Source: Gigaspora rosea (Eukaryota; Glomeromycota; Glomeromycetes; Diversisporales; Gigasporaceae). Taken from it: DNA of 64,000 nt. The stretch is taken from contig QKWP01002095.1 in assembly GCA_003550325.1 (NCBI GenBank), positions 23,900-87,899 on the forward strand, given 5' to 3'. Below are positions 34,321-45,577 of the stretch, one piece after another; positions within the stretch are counted from its first letter, which is position 1, and every line of letters starts with the position of its first letter. The notes under the pieces were generated by a model that did not search any database, was not told the DNA's origin, and saw only the letters and a list, made by a program, of their open reading frames with translations. A program made the position numbers and the translations under genes.

Positions 34321-36071
34321 CGAGCAACAGTTTGAGAGCATTGTAGTTTCCACATTGGAAAGAGAGTTGATTGAAAGCTCTCTGAAAAACTCTAAAACAA
34401 TGACTTATACTGATGGCTCACTAATAAACGGTGAGGATTTAGAAAAGAGAAGAATGGGCCTCGGTTGGGGTAGCCGTAAAAAGTGAAAGGGAAAAAGTAC
34501 CCAAGCAGGTGAATGCAATGTTCCAAGGTGCAATCAGAGACTGGCCCTTTTCAACTAGAGCAGAACTTGCAGCTATATAGTCGGCCTTACTTGTCGCACC
34601 ATCAGAAGCAGCAGTCACTATATGCACAGACAGTGCAGCAGCAATTCAGGTGATTCAAGCAGGCATGACAAAAGGGAAAAATAATGAAATACTCAAAAGG
34701 AAAAATCTATGCCTGCTAGAACATATCAACAGATTGGTTCAGATTAAGAAGCTAAAGCTAAGACTTTGAAAAGTTAAAGGTCATAGCGGAATCCCTGAAA
34801 ATAAAGAAGCCGACAGGTTAGCTAAAGAAGGTGCATTAGGCAACAGAATTTTATCACCCAAATGGCCATGGAACAAGGGGCATGCACTGAGTTAAAATGG
34901 AAAAACATCAGAGTGGACAACAGAACGAGAAGCTTTATTACACAGCTCACAGAAGTCAGTATAGATGTAGAGTGGTTACATTTGAAAAGCATCACGAAAT
35001 GGGTAAATGCAGAAGAAGAGAAGGATACAGTAGTTTGGAAAGAGGTATGAAGGGATATCAGAAAAGTTAAGGGACAGAAGTGTAGAAGTAGTATAAAAAA
35101 TAGAGATTGGATTTTTAAAGTTAAATGTGTAAATAATTTGCTACCAAAATTGCATGTATTAAATAGAAGAAATAGTAGTATATATAGCGATAATACTTGT
35201 ATTATTTGTTGGAGGGAAATGGAAACTATGGACCACCTAGCTGAATGCTTAGTGTTACAGCCACTTTGGAATACTCTTGAAAAAGAAATAAGCGAACTCA
35301 TCAAAAAACTGGCAGAATTGGATGGGAAACAATTAAACATAACAACCGTAAAGGACACTGTGTTCGGAGTACAACTGAAGGAAAGAGCTACTGTAAGGAA
35401 AGAATTAATGCGAGGTCTAGTGACCAAGTCAGTCATAGAGGCGATAGATGGTGGGACCGGATATACAGGCAAAATGACGAAATACATTCAGACTATAGTT
35501 AAACGGTTCAAGAAGCAGTTCCACAAGCATATCTGGAGCTTTCATTGCGAACTGTTAATGGACTGGGAAAAGGCCAGAGGTATATCGAAAGAGGACAAAA
35601 AACATAAAAGAAGAAGAAGCAAAGAGACAGAAGAACAAGTCGCAGCAGGAAAGAAGAATAAGAGACCTCGCAAAAGAATAGAAACAGAAAGTAGTCAAGA
35701 ACGGAAACTAGAGAAAAAGAAAGAGAAAGAAGAGATCGCGAGAACAAAGGATAATATAGTTAAAAATTGGATAATATGGAGAAAGAAACCAGCATGGTCC
35801 TCTTTGCTCAAAGTTAGACAAGTAAATGATTAGCATTCTTGACAAGGCATACAACGGCCAGTTAATGATCATCGGAGCTAATCTTACAGATTACAAATTC
35901 TTAGCAAGTTAAGAATCCGAAGTGAAACAGAAAGTTGTTTTGGTAGGTCGCATTGGGCATTAGCTTGGTGAGTCGTTATTAGATAGAACATAAGACAGAT
36001 AGAATATACACTAGTGTAATTTACTTTGTAGTTCAAATAATTAATAAAAACAAGACTGCTTAAAAAAAAAA
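34321..36071 (+). mobile_element. 5'-truncated LINE (non-LTR retrotransposon) insertion
   Basis: GAAAACAAGAGTATA stands on both sides (34306-34320 and 36072-36086), a 15-bp target duplication. The right end is an A tract after attaataaaaacaagactgc. Only the C-terminal part of the polyprotein remains (RNase H and zinc knuckle); the endonuclease and reverse transcriptase are absent. This is the usual 5' truncation of target-primed reverse transcription. The coding part is described separately. Confidence 0.92.
34400..35833 (+). pseudogene. LINE RNase H and zinc-knuckle domain remnant
   Basis: The 5' part shows an RNase H fold: YTDGS (from 34406), FSTRAELAAI, CTDSAAAIQVI and VKGHSGIPENKEADRLAKEGA. 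Downstream, 35138-35833 stays open and has a CCHC zinc motif (C-X2-C-X8-H-X3-C, starting CIICWREM) followed by a long basic tail rich in Lys, Arg and Glu. Breaks: a frameshift near 34466, in-frame stops at 34578-34580 (TAG), 34767-34769 (TGA) and 35048-35050 (TGA), and a second frameshift between about 34862 and 34895. The arrangement matches the C-terminus of LINE ORF2-type proteins that carry RNase H. The copy is dead. Confidence 0.88.
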
Positions 36072-36086
36072 GAAAACAAGAGTATA

Positions 36087-36817
36087 ATTTTATTATTTGT
36101 AAAGATTCTTTTACTAATATTGACTTTGAATTTAAATTCAAATTAATTTGTTTCTATAAGGGATTCAAGTTTATTTGCTACCTTTTTCTCTTTTTTTTTT
36201 TTAAAAAAAAAATAGTTTTAAAAAATTTTAAACTATTATTATTATATAGTTTTTTATTAAAAAAAGCATATTACTTTTGTTACTAAAGCTTTAGCTTAAG
36301 AGATAATTAGATATGCAATTTTTTTAAATTTTAAAATAAGGACTTGCATCTAGATTCTTCATTAAGTATATACTACGGATATTCAAAGAATGTTCTAAAA
36401 AGTCATAACTGACTATTTATATATACTATTACAAGTACTAGATCTTATACTAATTTATCTACAATCTAAACCTACTAGAGTATTTATATAAATTAAGGTT
36501 AATTATAAAAAGTAATTAAATTAAATCAATTATAGTTAATTAATTTTTATATATCAATTATAATTTATATCAATTATAATTAATACAAACCTTTATTACA
36601 TTTTATAATTAAAATTATCAAATTTTTGATTAAATCAGGTTTTAAAATTTCTTAATGCTAACTATTATATTAGTATCTGATTTTTTTAGCTGTTTTTGTA
36701 AATTCAAGAACATCTGGCAAAAAATTGACAAACTAAATATTTGCTAATTTGATAAGTAATTTATTTAATAGTAATATACTAAACTACAAGCTTATCAGAT
36801 CAAAAATAAATTAGTAG
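36087..36817. other. AT-rich intergenic DNA, nothing recognised
   Basis: Simple AT-rich sequence with homopolymer runs near 36190-36215. No supported feature. Confidence 0.45.
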
Positions 36818-37617
36818 TATGGTGCAGGAAACCCTAACTTGCCAATATAATAGATGACTTTAAGGGTAGGGTGAACGTAGATCAATTTTAATAGTGATCA
36901 CGTTGTAATCATATGAAATCAGGTGATCGACCAATCAAGATTGTAAACAACATAAATTCAACCAATCAGAATTAATAATTTTTGTGTGACCTAAGGAAAT
37001 TTGGGGTCATCTAAGTTTTTTTTACCAATATATGAAGATAGATTTTTCAAATGATATAGGGTTTGAAATTTTACTATGACAAATAAGAAGCTTCAAATTG
37101 TATGCCACAAAATTTTGGGGAACATTGGCAATAATTCTAAAAAGTTTTATTAGAAGCATGTGTTTGATTTCTATATAAAATTTTGCTGTATCACGTAAAT
37201 CATATGAAAATTGATCCACGTTCACCCTACCCTTAAAATCTATTAACTCTTTAAAAAATTAAAATTTTTAAAACTAACTAGTAACTTTGTTCTTTAAAAC
37301 AAGTTCTATAAAATTACTAGTCAGATTTTAAAAATATAACTTCTATAAGAAGTTAATAGCTTTTAAAAGTTAGATTATTTTTATATTAAAAATAAAAATT
37401 GAAACATATAAGATTTTTAAATTCAACCAATTAAAAACTTTGATTTTTATTATAAAAAATTTTTGACCAATCAAAATTCAAATTTAAATAATAAAATTTT
37501 TTAAAAAAATTTTTAATTAGATTTGTGTTATCTATTCTAGCAATTTGATTGGCTTATTATAGTTACACTACATATACAAAATTGAAACAATATCTAGTTA
37601 AACTTTTCTGCACCATA
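36818..37617. mobile_element. TA-flanked MITE, TATGGTGCA ends (copy 2), with an insertion
   Basis: The ends TATGGTGCAGGAAACC and, inverted from the right, TATGGTGCAGAAAAG match the copy at 8825-9240, which lies in the other orientation. The extra length is the TTAA-flanked element at 36864-37232. Confidence 0.75.
36864..37232. mobile_element. TTAA-flanked MITE, GGGTAGGGTGAACGT ends (copy 1)
   Basis: The left end GGGTAGGGTGAACGTAGATC and the right end inverted, GGGTAGGGTGAACGTGGATC, are followed inward by aatttt. TTAA stands at 36860-36863 and 37233-37236. The sister copy of the host MITE at 8825-9240 lacks this insertion and shows one TTAA in gactttaaaatc, so the target is confirmed. A TTAA target is the mark of piggyBac-like transposition. 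Confidence 0.88.
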
Positions 37618-37752
37618 GCAAAAATAGTCCTTAGTTCTGTAACTTCTAAACATTTTGGAGCAACAATAACTCTTTGCCTTATAATTTCTAAGCATTTTAA
37701 AGCTTCATAAGTCAAAAAATATTAGATATTTCAAATTTTGATATTATTGATG

Positions 37753-37966
37753 TACAGTCAACTCTCTTTATTCAGAACTGCTAGAACTGCTAATTTTTAC
37801 TACTGTATATAAAAATTTGAAAAAGTTCAGTTTTTAAAAAGTTATATATAGCTAATTTGAACTTTATAATAAAATTTACAAATGTTCTAAAAGATTTTAT
37901 TCAGTTTAGAGAGAGTTTAATAGTGTTCAAATTAGAAAGAGGTCGGATTAGAGAGAGGTAACTGTA
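37753..37966. mobile_element. TA-flanked MITE, TACAGTCAACTCTCTTTATT ends (copy 1)
   Basis: The left end TACAGTCAACTCTCTTTATT and the right end inverted, TACAGTTACCTCTCTCTAAT, are similar. The next copy, 38028-38234, lies in inverted orientation 61 bases away, so together they make a 480-base inverted repeat. Confidence 0.85.
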
Positions 37967-38027
37967 TTAGATATTATCTCTTTACTGTATTGGGAAAATT
38001 AATCTAATTTCTATTGACCCAACTCCA

Positions 38028-38234
38028 TACAGTCACCTCTCTCTATTCTGACCCCTCTCTAATCTGAACACTATTAAACTCTCTCTAAACTACATAATCT
38101 TCTAGAACATTTGTAAATTTTATTATAAAGTTCAGATTAGCCATATATAACTTTTTGAGAACTGAACTTTTTCAAAGTTTTACATAGTAAAAATTAGCAG
38201 TTCCAGCAGTTCAGAATAAAGAGAGTTAACTGTA
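38028..38234. mobile_element. TA-flanked MITE (copy 2, inverted)
   Basis: It starts TACAGTCACCTCTCTCTATT and ends AAAGAGAGTTAACTGTA. The body is the reverse complement of 37753-37966 with few changes, including attagcagttc and agttcagatta blocks. Confidence 0.85.
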
Positions 38235-38664
38235 TATTTATTTTGCTCAGAATTCAAGAGGCTAAAGATTATTTTTTCCACTTTCAGATTAGCAAATATG
38301 TATTATAATATCAGTCATATCAGTTGTATTGGGCCTTTTTGAACCAAAGTTTATACAAATTTTTGTTCCTAAGTAATATTGAAAAAGTAACAAACAAAGC
38401 ACTTATATGCAACTAAAAAGAGCTTTTTAGCCTCTAGACAAGATAAAAAACAAAAAAAATTGAATAAACATCTATATTAAGTTGTAAAAAGGAAGTACTT
38501 TTACTGTTTGTTGACATATTCAGGTATTTTAGATTTGGTTCACCATTGTTTGATTGGTTGGCAACTATCAAGAGCAAATTCAAAAGCAAATTTTTAAAAT
38601 AATGACCTTTTAAATATTGATTTATAATTAAATATATAAATCTCATAATTTTCTACATATTTAA

Positions 38665-38980
38665 AGGTAGAGTGTAATGTAGATCATTTTTGATCATATG
38701 ATTTACATAGATTCTAACCAATCAGAGTTAATTATTTATGTAGATCTCCTCATAAAAATTAACAACTCCTCGCAAAATTTTATAGTATTGAAAAATTGAA
38801 AAATATATTGAAATATTCTTGTTTATATTTACATAAGATTAAAAATCAATTTTTAAATTGTTTTCGACTAATTTAATTTAATTTTTAAAATTATTCTAAC
38901 TTTGTTTATATAAACCGCCGATTTTTGTATGTACAACAAATATTTTGCCATTTATATTTATATTGTATTACACTATACCC
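38665..38980. mobile_element. TTAA-flanked MITE, GGGTAGGGTG family (copy 2, diverged)
   Basis: The left end AGGTAGAGTGTAATGTAGAT and the right end inverted, GGGTATAGTGTAATACAATA, sit between TTAA at 38661-38664 and 38981-38984. The interior, like that of copy 1, includes gatcatatgatttacatag and an aaccaatcagagttaat stretch. Confidence 0.7.
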
Positions 38981-39361
38981 TTAATTAGAAGTACAAAGTT
39001 AGATTAAAAAGCTATGTTTATGAAAATTTGCTTTGAAATAATTTAATACAATATTTTTTGATAATTCTCAATTATGATTTTGGGCCAAAACAAATTAGTT
39101 GATATGTAATAATGATGATTCCTTGATAGGATTTTTTTTTTTAAATACTGAATTTAAATATAATTCAAATCCATTATAAGCATCTTATTTAATAAAAGGT
39201 CTTAATTCCCCAATATACAAAAAGAGTTTGTACTGGTAATTTCATCTTAATAAAAGTAGGGAAGCTATGAATTAATAAAAAGTTAACAAACGCTTATTAA
39301 TTTTCTATTCTTGATATATAACTTTGACATAATGTTGAGGACACTCAAACAATAAGTACTC

Positions 39362-39910
39362 TACACTGGCAATTATAAATAATGCAACATGTGATAATTT
39401 TATAATAAAACATAGTAACTATTGAAATTTTCACTCTATAATAAAATTTTTCACTTTTTAATTCTAACTTTGTCATATCTATAATTTTAATATTATTTTT
39501 AAAAATTTGCCTTCCTTGCATAATTTTAGAAAAATTTTTTAAAAAAAATTTTTTATGTCAGAATAAATTTCATCAATTTTATTTTCTAAAAAATATTTTT
39601 AGATTTTTTAAAAATTTTTATACAGTACCAAAGTTGTCAAAGGTCGGAACTCTAGTAAAAATTTTTATAAGTATTACTTATAAAATTTTTTGCTAGGGTT
39701 TGACCTTAGAACAACTTTGGTATAAAAATTTTTTGAAAATCTAAAAAAAATATTTTTTAGAAACTGCAATTGATGAAATTTATTCTGATATAAAAAAAAT
39801 ATTTTTAAAAATTTTTTCTAATAATTTTTATTATAGAGTGAAAATTTCAATAGTTACTATGTTTTATTATAAAGTTATCATGTGTTGTATTATTTATGAT
39901 TGCCAGTGTA
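39362..39910. mobile_element. Long fold-back element, TACACTGGCAAT ends
   Basis: The terminal repeats TACACTGGCAATTATAAATA and, inverted from the right, TACACTGGCAATCATAAATA extend inward as arms of more than 200 bases (atgcaacatgtgataatttt, tagtaactattgaaattttc). The element is nearly one large hairpin with a TA target. It is non-coding. Confidence 0.85.
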
Positions 39911-40328
39911 GTAATTATCATCTTTGATATGTGTAATCACGTAGTCAATCAGAATTAACTGTTATAGATGAAATGATTATTGGTGAAGGTGGATTTGTAA
40001 AAACTGGACAATTCAAAAACATACACGACAAATATTATAAGGTTTAACTAATAAGATAGATACTTGTGCGATGAATATAAAGGTTTACCACATATATTTT
40101 AGTATGTATGTACGTAGTAAATTCAAAATAATGCATACATCTGAAATTAAAGATGATTAATTTAAAAGATCTTATAAATATCATTCGAAATTGGTAAATA
40201 TTTTTGTAGCGCATTTGTAGATAGATCTGATCATGCTGACACGCACAGCTCATAGTACATATATACATATATGGTATGTATATTTTTTGATGAAATTAAA
40301 AATTTATTTTAAATTTATAAATTTCTGT

Positions 40329-42665
40329 TTAAGGTTCCAGAATCTGTATACCAACTTTTTTACTTAATTCATCGTATTCAAAGAGAATTACATTTCCAAC
40401 CTCATTTCTCTGTCTTTCTTCATTTGTCAAGTTGTTTTTTGCAGCTATAACAAATCAAAACAATAGTATGAGTTAATAAGCATAATTAACATTTAAATTT
40501 ATATACTTGAGTACTTACATTCTAACACAGATAGTAGAATTTTTTCGTTAATAAATGGAAGGTTATCAATTACGCTCACGTTGGTAGGATAAAATTCCTC
40601 AATTCTTGGATCACTCATAAGATTCTAAATAAAATCATGTTAATGCTTAAACTTTACATTTATAATAATTTTATTAAATAAATTTGTACCTGATATGCTA
40701 CTGGCAAAAGCTTTTTGCTTTTAATAGGTAGAACGAACATTAATTGTTCCAAAGGTTTATAATAATCTTCATCTTTAAAATTTTTTATTTCAATAGTTTC
40801 CAAATCTTCCAAATCTGAAATAAAGTTTTAAAATAAAGTTTGCTTATTTATAATCATGCAGTGTAATTTACTTATCAGAAGCTTACCTGATATAAGTGGT
40901 GAATAATGTCCAGGATAAAACCATCTATAGGATTTTAGCGAACCTTCGTAATAAGAAAGTATCCATTGTAATCCTTCAATGTATGATTCAATGTATGGTT
41001 TAATTAAGTTTCTTTGATCTTGATCTTCTTTAATCATCATATTATTTCGATAATACTTTTTTTTCCATATAAGAAATTCTTCACTCTCACTTCCTACTTC
41101 AATAAATTTTTGTTTACTATTTTTGAACGGTTCTCTTTCAAGAACACCCAGTTTCTTAAAAATTATTTCAAGCCTTTTTTTATTCAAACTTCCAGCATCA
41201 TAAATATAACCTCCTATAATAAATAAATATTTATCTGATTAATAGAAACATTCTGATAGAAATTTTAACTGATTTCCTTCTTACCACATTCTTTTAACAT
41301 TTCTTTATAAATTAAAATAATTTCATCAAGTCCTTTGTTAATATTGGACAACCTTGGTATAAAATCATTACCCATAAAAAGTACTAATAATATAAAATCC
41401 TTTATTATGCTTTCAATATTAAATTCAAAAGATAACGGCTTAGGTTTCCAAAGTTTAGAAAATTCTTCATTTAATTTACTACGCAAAATTCCTAAGAATT
41501 TTATTTCAAATATTCTTGAATTTAGGTTGATGCTAGAAGATTTATAATAATCAATTATATCAATTTTTTTTATAATGAAGTATAAGTTATTATAAAATCA
41601 GAGTTACTTACCCAGGTAAAAATTCATTGCTACTAAGTATTTTAAGACTTGGTTTAAAATGCATAAGTCCCAATAATATTAAGTCTGAATCTCTTCCATA
41701 GATACAATCTGATTCAGATTTTGATTTAGAATTACAAATGTGTTTTATAATCTTATGCTCCCCTTCACCTGGCACATCATGACCAGAGTATATAATTTTT
41801 ACACTTTTCCAAACCTCATCATTTTTAATTTTGTTATGAATGAATTCTTTAAAATGAGTTGAAAGATTTTCCATAAATTTAGTTCCTAATATTACAAAAT
41901 ATGTAAAAAAAAAAAAAAAAATCAAACTCCAAAACATTAAAAATAATTGTGAATCATCGAACTTAAGTTATGAATTTATGATAAATGCCAATAGTTTTAT
42001 AACCTTTAAACCACATACAGTACATATGTATATACGTATAAATACTAACGCTAATATATATACCTGGTGTAACGGAGTTTGAGTCAAATTCTCCGCTTGA
42101 TGTTTTAATAAACCGCCTATTTCGTTGTTCATTCATCTTGGCTCTCGGAGCAACCCCTATTTTATAAAGATACAAGGATTTAATATGTCTTAATAATTTT
42201 TTAATGTAATTAAAAAAAAAAAAAAAGGATGATATTATTAAAAATAAAAAATACCATCAACTGCAATAAAAATTAATTTCTTTGGTTTAACCATTAAAAC
42301 CAATTCATTTACATAGTCACATATCGCACTAAAAATCTCTGCTTCCACATTTGTTACCAAATTTTCATGAATAATTTCATTCATTTCGATGTAAAAATTA
42401 TCAACACGAATTTTGGCAAAACTTTTTAATAAGGAAATGTTACAGGTATTAGCATTGTTATATAAATTTTTTAAACCCAATCAAAATGATAATAATTAGC
42501 CTACTTTTTTTTCTCGATAGGCGATACAATATTATTATATCGATCTCTAATAAAAAAAAAATTGCGTAAGTTTTAGACAAAGTTGGCACGATTTTTTGAG
42601 CTGAACGAATAAACTTTAAATGTAGAAGAATACTTTATCCATTTTGTAAAGCCTTGAATTCCCAT
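40329..42665 (-). CDS. Short XRN-family 5'-3' exoribonuclease
   Basis: Eight exons are clear on the minus strand: 42480-42255, 42156-42064, 41885-41612, 41532-41285, 41213-40887, 40814-40690, 40624-40519 and 40444-40329. All junctions are GT-AG and in frame, giving about 504 residues. The open frame of the 42480 exon has no early ATG. A candidate first exon begins at 42665 with MGIQGFTKWI, like the XRN N-terminus, but its splice link is unresolved. Motifs: DNFYIEMNEIIH (XRN usually YLDMN), VDGVAPRAKMNEQRNRRF with the phosphate-binding residues, VPGEGEHK, IYGRDSDLILL, GNDFIP, YRWFYPGHYSP. XRN enzymes degrade 5'-monophosphate RNA processively. This protein is about half the size of RAT1 or less, lacks the long C-terminal part, and has a shortened stretch between the RRF and FDSN motifs. 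The Asp-to-Glu change may reduce activity. Confidence 0.88.
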
Positions 42666-42750
42666 TATTCAATGTAAATTTGTGTTTTGATAGAAAGGTG
42701 ATTTTTCGCATTCGAGGTTTATTGAGAGAGTTGTCAATCAGCACTTAAAT

Positions 42751-42922
42751 GTTGCAGATCATAATGAAATCAGATCATTGTGAAATTTAGGGTTTCAATT
42801 TAAAAATATATAATAATTCTAACCCTAAACTCTAACTTAACTATAAAAAAATTATAACAAAAAAAAAACCAAAAAATTTTAAAAATCGGACATAAAATAC
42901 GTTTAAATTTCATGATATGTCA
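42751..42922. mobile_element. MITE with GCAGATCATAAT ends (copy 3, diverged)
   Basis: It starts gttgcagatcataatgaaat and ends with a decayed inverse, catgatatgtc. The centre has aaccctaaactctaactt, telomere-like as in its relatives at 5199 and 48685. It lies just upstream of the XRN-like gene. Confidence 0.55.
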
Positions 42923-44068
42923 TAATAAATATGTAATTAACTGTAGTTTAATATAATCGACACTCAAATATAGTTTGTAAGAGCATCGTCTGTTTTATCT
43001 AATTAAGCTCTTCTCTATCTCATCACAACATTACGTAATGTATTAATCTAAATTATCAAATCGAATCGTATTCGCAACAATACACTGCAAAGAACCTGCT
43101 TTAATATGTAATCGCATCAATATTCTTGTAAGTTTTAAAACAATAATATATCCCGCACTTGGAGAAAATTTTATTTATTGAATTGCCAATTTAATTAAAA
43201 TAAAATTATTAATTAAGAAGTGTATTGTCAGTTTGTGGACGTTAACTTATGTATTAATTCCTGGATTATTTTGATAAGATGAAGAATGAAAGGTGTTGTT
43301 TCTGAATATATTCAGTTTACCTGGACAATTCTTTTACGTGACGACAATTTATTTGTACCAGTTACAGACCCAACAAATATATTGTTTATCACTACTATCC
43401 AAATCCAGTTCTCGTTGAATAAATCCATTATTTTTCGCTTCGGCATTTATTTTAATAAAATGATCTGTATTTATAAAAAGAATAACGAGTATAACAATGC
43501 ACCAAAGTTTAAAAGAAATCATTGTCGTTCTTATTAGTGTTAAAGTGTGTTGATACGGATAAGAAGAATCTTTTAAAACAAGAATTTATTAAAGGTACAA
43601 CTGAGTTGGCAAGCAAGTTTATGGGTGCTGATACTTTAACGTGCCAGAATCGTCTGATATTAGCTTAAGTAATTAATAGACATTCCTCATAATAAATTTC
43701 AATCAAATTAATTTAATGTAGTTGATTTACATGGTTTTTAAAATAACTAAAGATTATGCTATTAAGTTGATGATTTCTTAAATAAATAACTGGTAGGTAG
43801 AGATTATTTTTAAACCTCAATTATTTAAAAATGCCAAGTCATTTTGCATTGCATTAACAAAATTCAAGAAATAAACTGTTAAAATACAAATGATAAGAAA
43901 TAATTCGAAATTTATACAGTAGATCAAGCAAAAGAAAATAATTATCTCTGTAATATATTGGGATTAGATATTGTAGAAAGATTTGATAACTATGAAAAAT
44001 TTATTATAGTTGCCCCTTCCGCACCTTCCTAAGCAAGTAAGCAAGTTACATAAACATATACATATAAT
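42923..44068. other. Intergenic DNA between the XRN-like gene and the kinase
   Basis: Less repetitive AT-rich sequence. The 83-codon frame at 43286-43537 shows no family motif and was not accepted. Confidence 0.4.
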
Positions 44069-45577
44069 TTAACTTAAATATAAGTTTGAGTTTTTACTCA
44101 TAATCGGTTTATTAATATATTCGGCAAATTTTTGAGTATCGTATAACTTACTAATATACACGTCTTGCGAATGTATTTGTTCAATCGGTTCTGGTTTAAC
44201 CTTATTGGCTTCCAAAATTTGTTTTTTGATTTCATTATCATCTTTCTGATCTATTTCATCTACCCAACGAGTGATTATTTCAATAATTTCTGTTGCAGTA
44301 GGTCGTTTATCAAAATCTTCATCCATACATTTCATAACTAAATTAATATAACATTCTGGTCCTAAACATTTAGGTCTTGATCCACCGATAATTCTTGATG
44401 CAAGATATTCATCAAAAGGAATTCCATCAAATGCTCTTTGTCCAGTCGAAACCTCTGTCGCGATAACTCCAAGACTGTAAATATCGGATGCTTGAGTATA
44501 CGGTTGACCTACCAAAACCTCAGGTGCTATATATAGTAGAATTCCACAAATTTTTCCTTCCTTTTCTTTTTTAGAAAGTCCAAGATCTGTGATATATGCG
44601 TCGCGCAAACTATAAAGTTGCAAAATGTTTCCACTGTGTAAATCTCTATGAACAAGTTTTTGCGAATGAATTGACTCGAGATCCAAAGCAATATAATACA
44701 AGAGAATCAATTTATCTTTCCATTCCAACTGTGATATTTGTACAAGATTTTGTCGTAACGAACCTTTTAATGCATAATCCATAACAATAATATAATCACC
44801 ATCATTATTTCTTGACACTCCAAAACAGTTCAAGAATGAAGGATTTTCGTAGCCAATTTCACAGTAATTCATCAGTTCCTGGATAAATTCTTGCTCATTT
44901 TTGTTCGAATCATGAATCACTTTAAGTGCACCATTACTCCATATATTATTAATTCTATCGTACCAACTTGCATAATATACAGTTGCGAATCCTCCTTTTC
45001 CCTTTACCTTGATATTTTTGAACTCATTATAATCTATCCAAGATAATTTAAATCTCTCATCGTCTAATATTTCCTTAAGTTCAGGATTGATATTATTTGG
45101 TGATTTATTAGTTTTCAAAAGACTTTTATATTTTCTGATCCAATAATTTGCCTTCTGAATATCTTTTTTTGTACCGATACCATTTCGATAAGATCGAGCA
45201 ACATTATTCATTGCACCATTAACGCCCATATTAGCAGCTTTTTCAAAGTATTCAAATGCTTTTTTATTATCTTGATCAACGCCCCTTCCATAATTATAAC
45301 AAATACCAACATTATTCATTCCATCAACATTATCCAAATCAGCAGATCTCTCATAATATTCAAATGCTTTCTGGTAATTTATTCCCACTCCTATTCCTAA
45401 ACGATAACAAATACCAACATTATTCATTGCAACCGGATTTCCTAACTCTGCTGCTTGCATGTAATATTCAAAAGCTTTCTCTTCGTCTTTCTCAACACCG
45501 ACACCATGTTGATAAATGTAACCAAGTTCAGGAAGTAGTAAAGCGTATGTTTTTTTAATGAAAGAAACAAAATTCAT
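44069..45577 (-). CDS. Sel1-repeat protein kinase
   Basis: A single 502-residue frame. Four Sel1-like repeats of about 36 residues fill 13-150 (GYIYQHGVGVEKDEEKAFEY and similar). The kinase domain spans about 185-450: glycine loop GKGGFATV (193-200), Lys219 in GALKV, catalytic HRDLHSGN (310-317), DLG (331-333) in place of DFG, APE (351-353), and a C-lobe motif DIYSLGVIATEV. All key catalytic residues are present, so activity is likely. Sel1 repeats act as protein-binding scaffolds. Such TKL-like kinase and Sel1 combinations are greatly expanded in arbuscular mycorrhizal fungi, often with the kinase first; here the Sel1 part comes first. The first 12 residues are not Sel1-like and the first repeat looks incomplete, so an upstream exon is possible. 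Confidence 0.94.
   Translation of the reverse strand: MNFVSFIKKTYALLLPELGYIYQHGVGVEKDEEKAFEYYMQAAELGNPVAMNNVGICYRLGIGVGINYQKAFEYYERSADLDNVDGMNNVGICYNYGRGVDQDNKKAFEYFEKAANMGVNGAMNNVARSYRNGIGTKKDIQKANYWIRKYKSLLKTNKSPNNINPELKEILDDERFKLSWIDYNEFKNIKVKGKGGFATVYYASWYDRINNIWSNGALKVIHDSNKNEQEFIQELMNYCEIGYENPSFLNCFGVSRNNDGDYIIVMDYALKGSLRQNLVQISQLEWKDKLILLYYIALDLESIHSQKLVHRDLHSGNILQLYSLRDAYITDLGLSKKEKEGKICGILLYIAPEVLVGQPYTQASDIYSLGVIATEVSTGQRAFDGIPFDEYLASRIIGGSRPKCLGPECYINLVMKCMDEDFDKRPTATEIIEIITRWVDEIDQKDDNEIKKQILEANKVKPEPIEQIHSQDVYISKLYDTQKFAEYINKPIMSKNSNLYLS

Noticed and set aside
34822-35747. Minus-strand frames of 221 and 79 codons
   Set aside because: They are antisense shadows of the LINE RNase H/zinc-knuckle region on the plus strand, which has real motifs.
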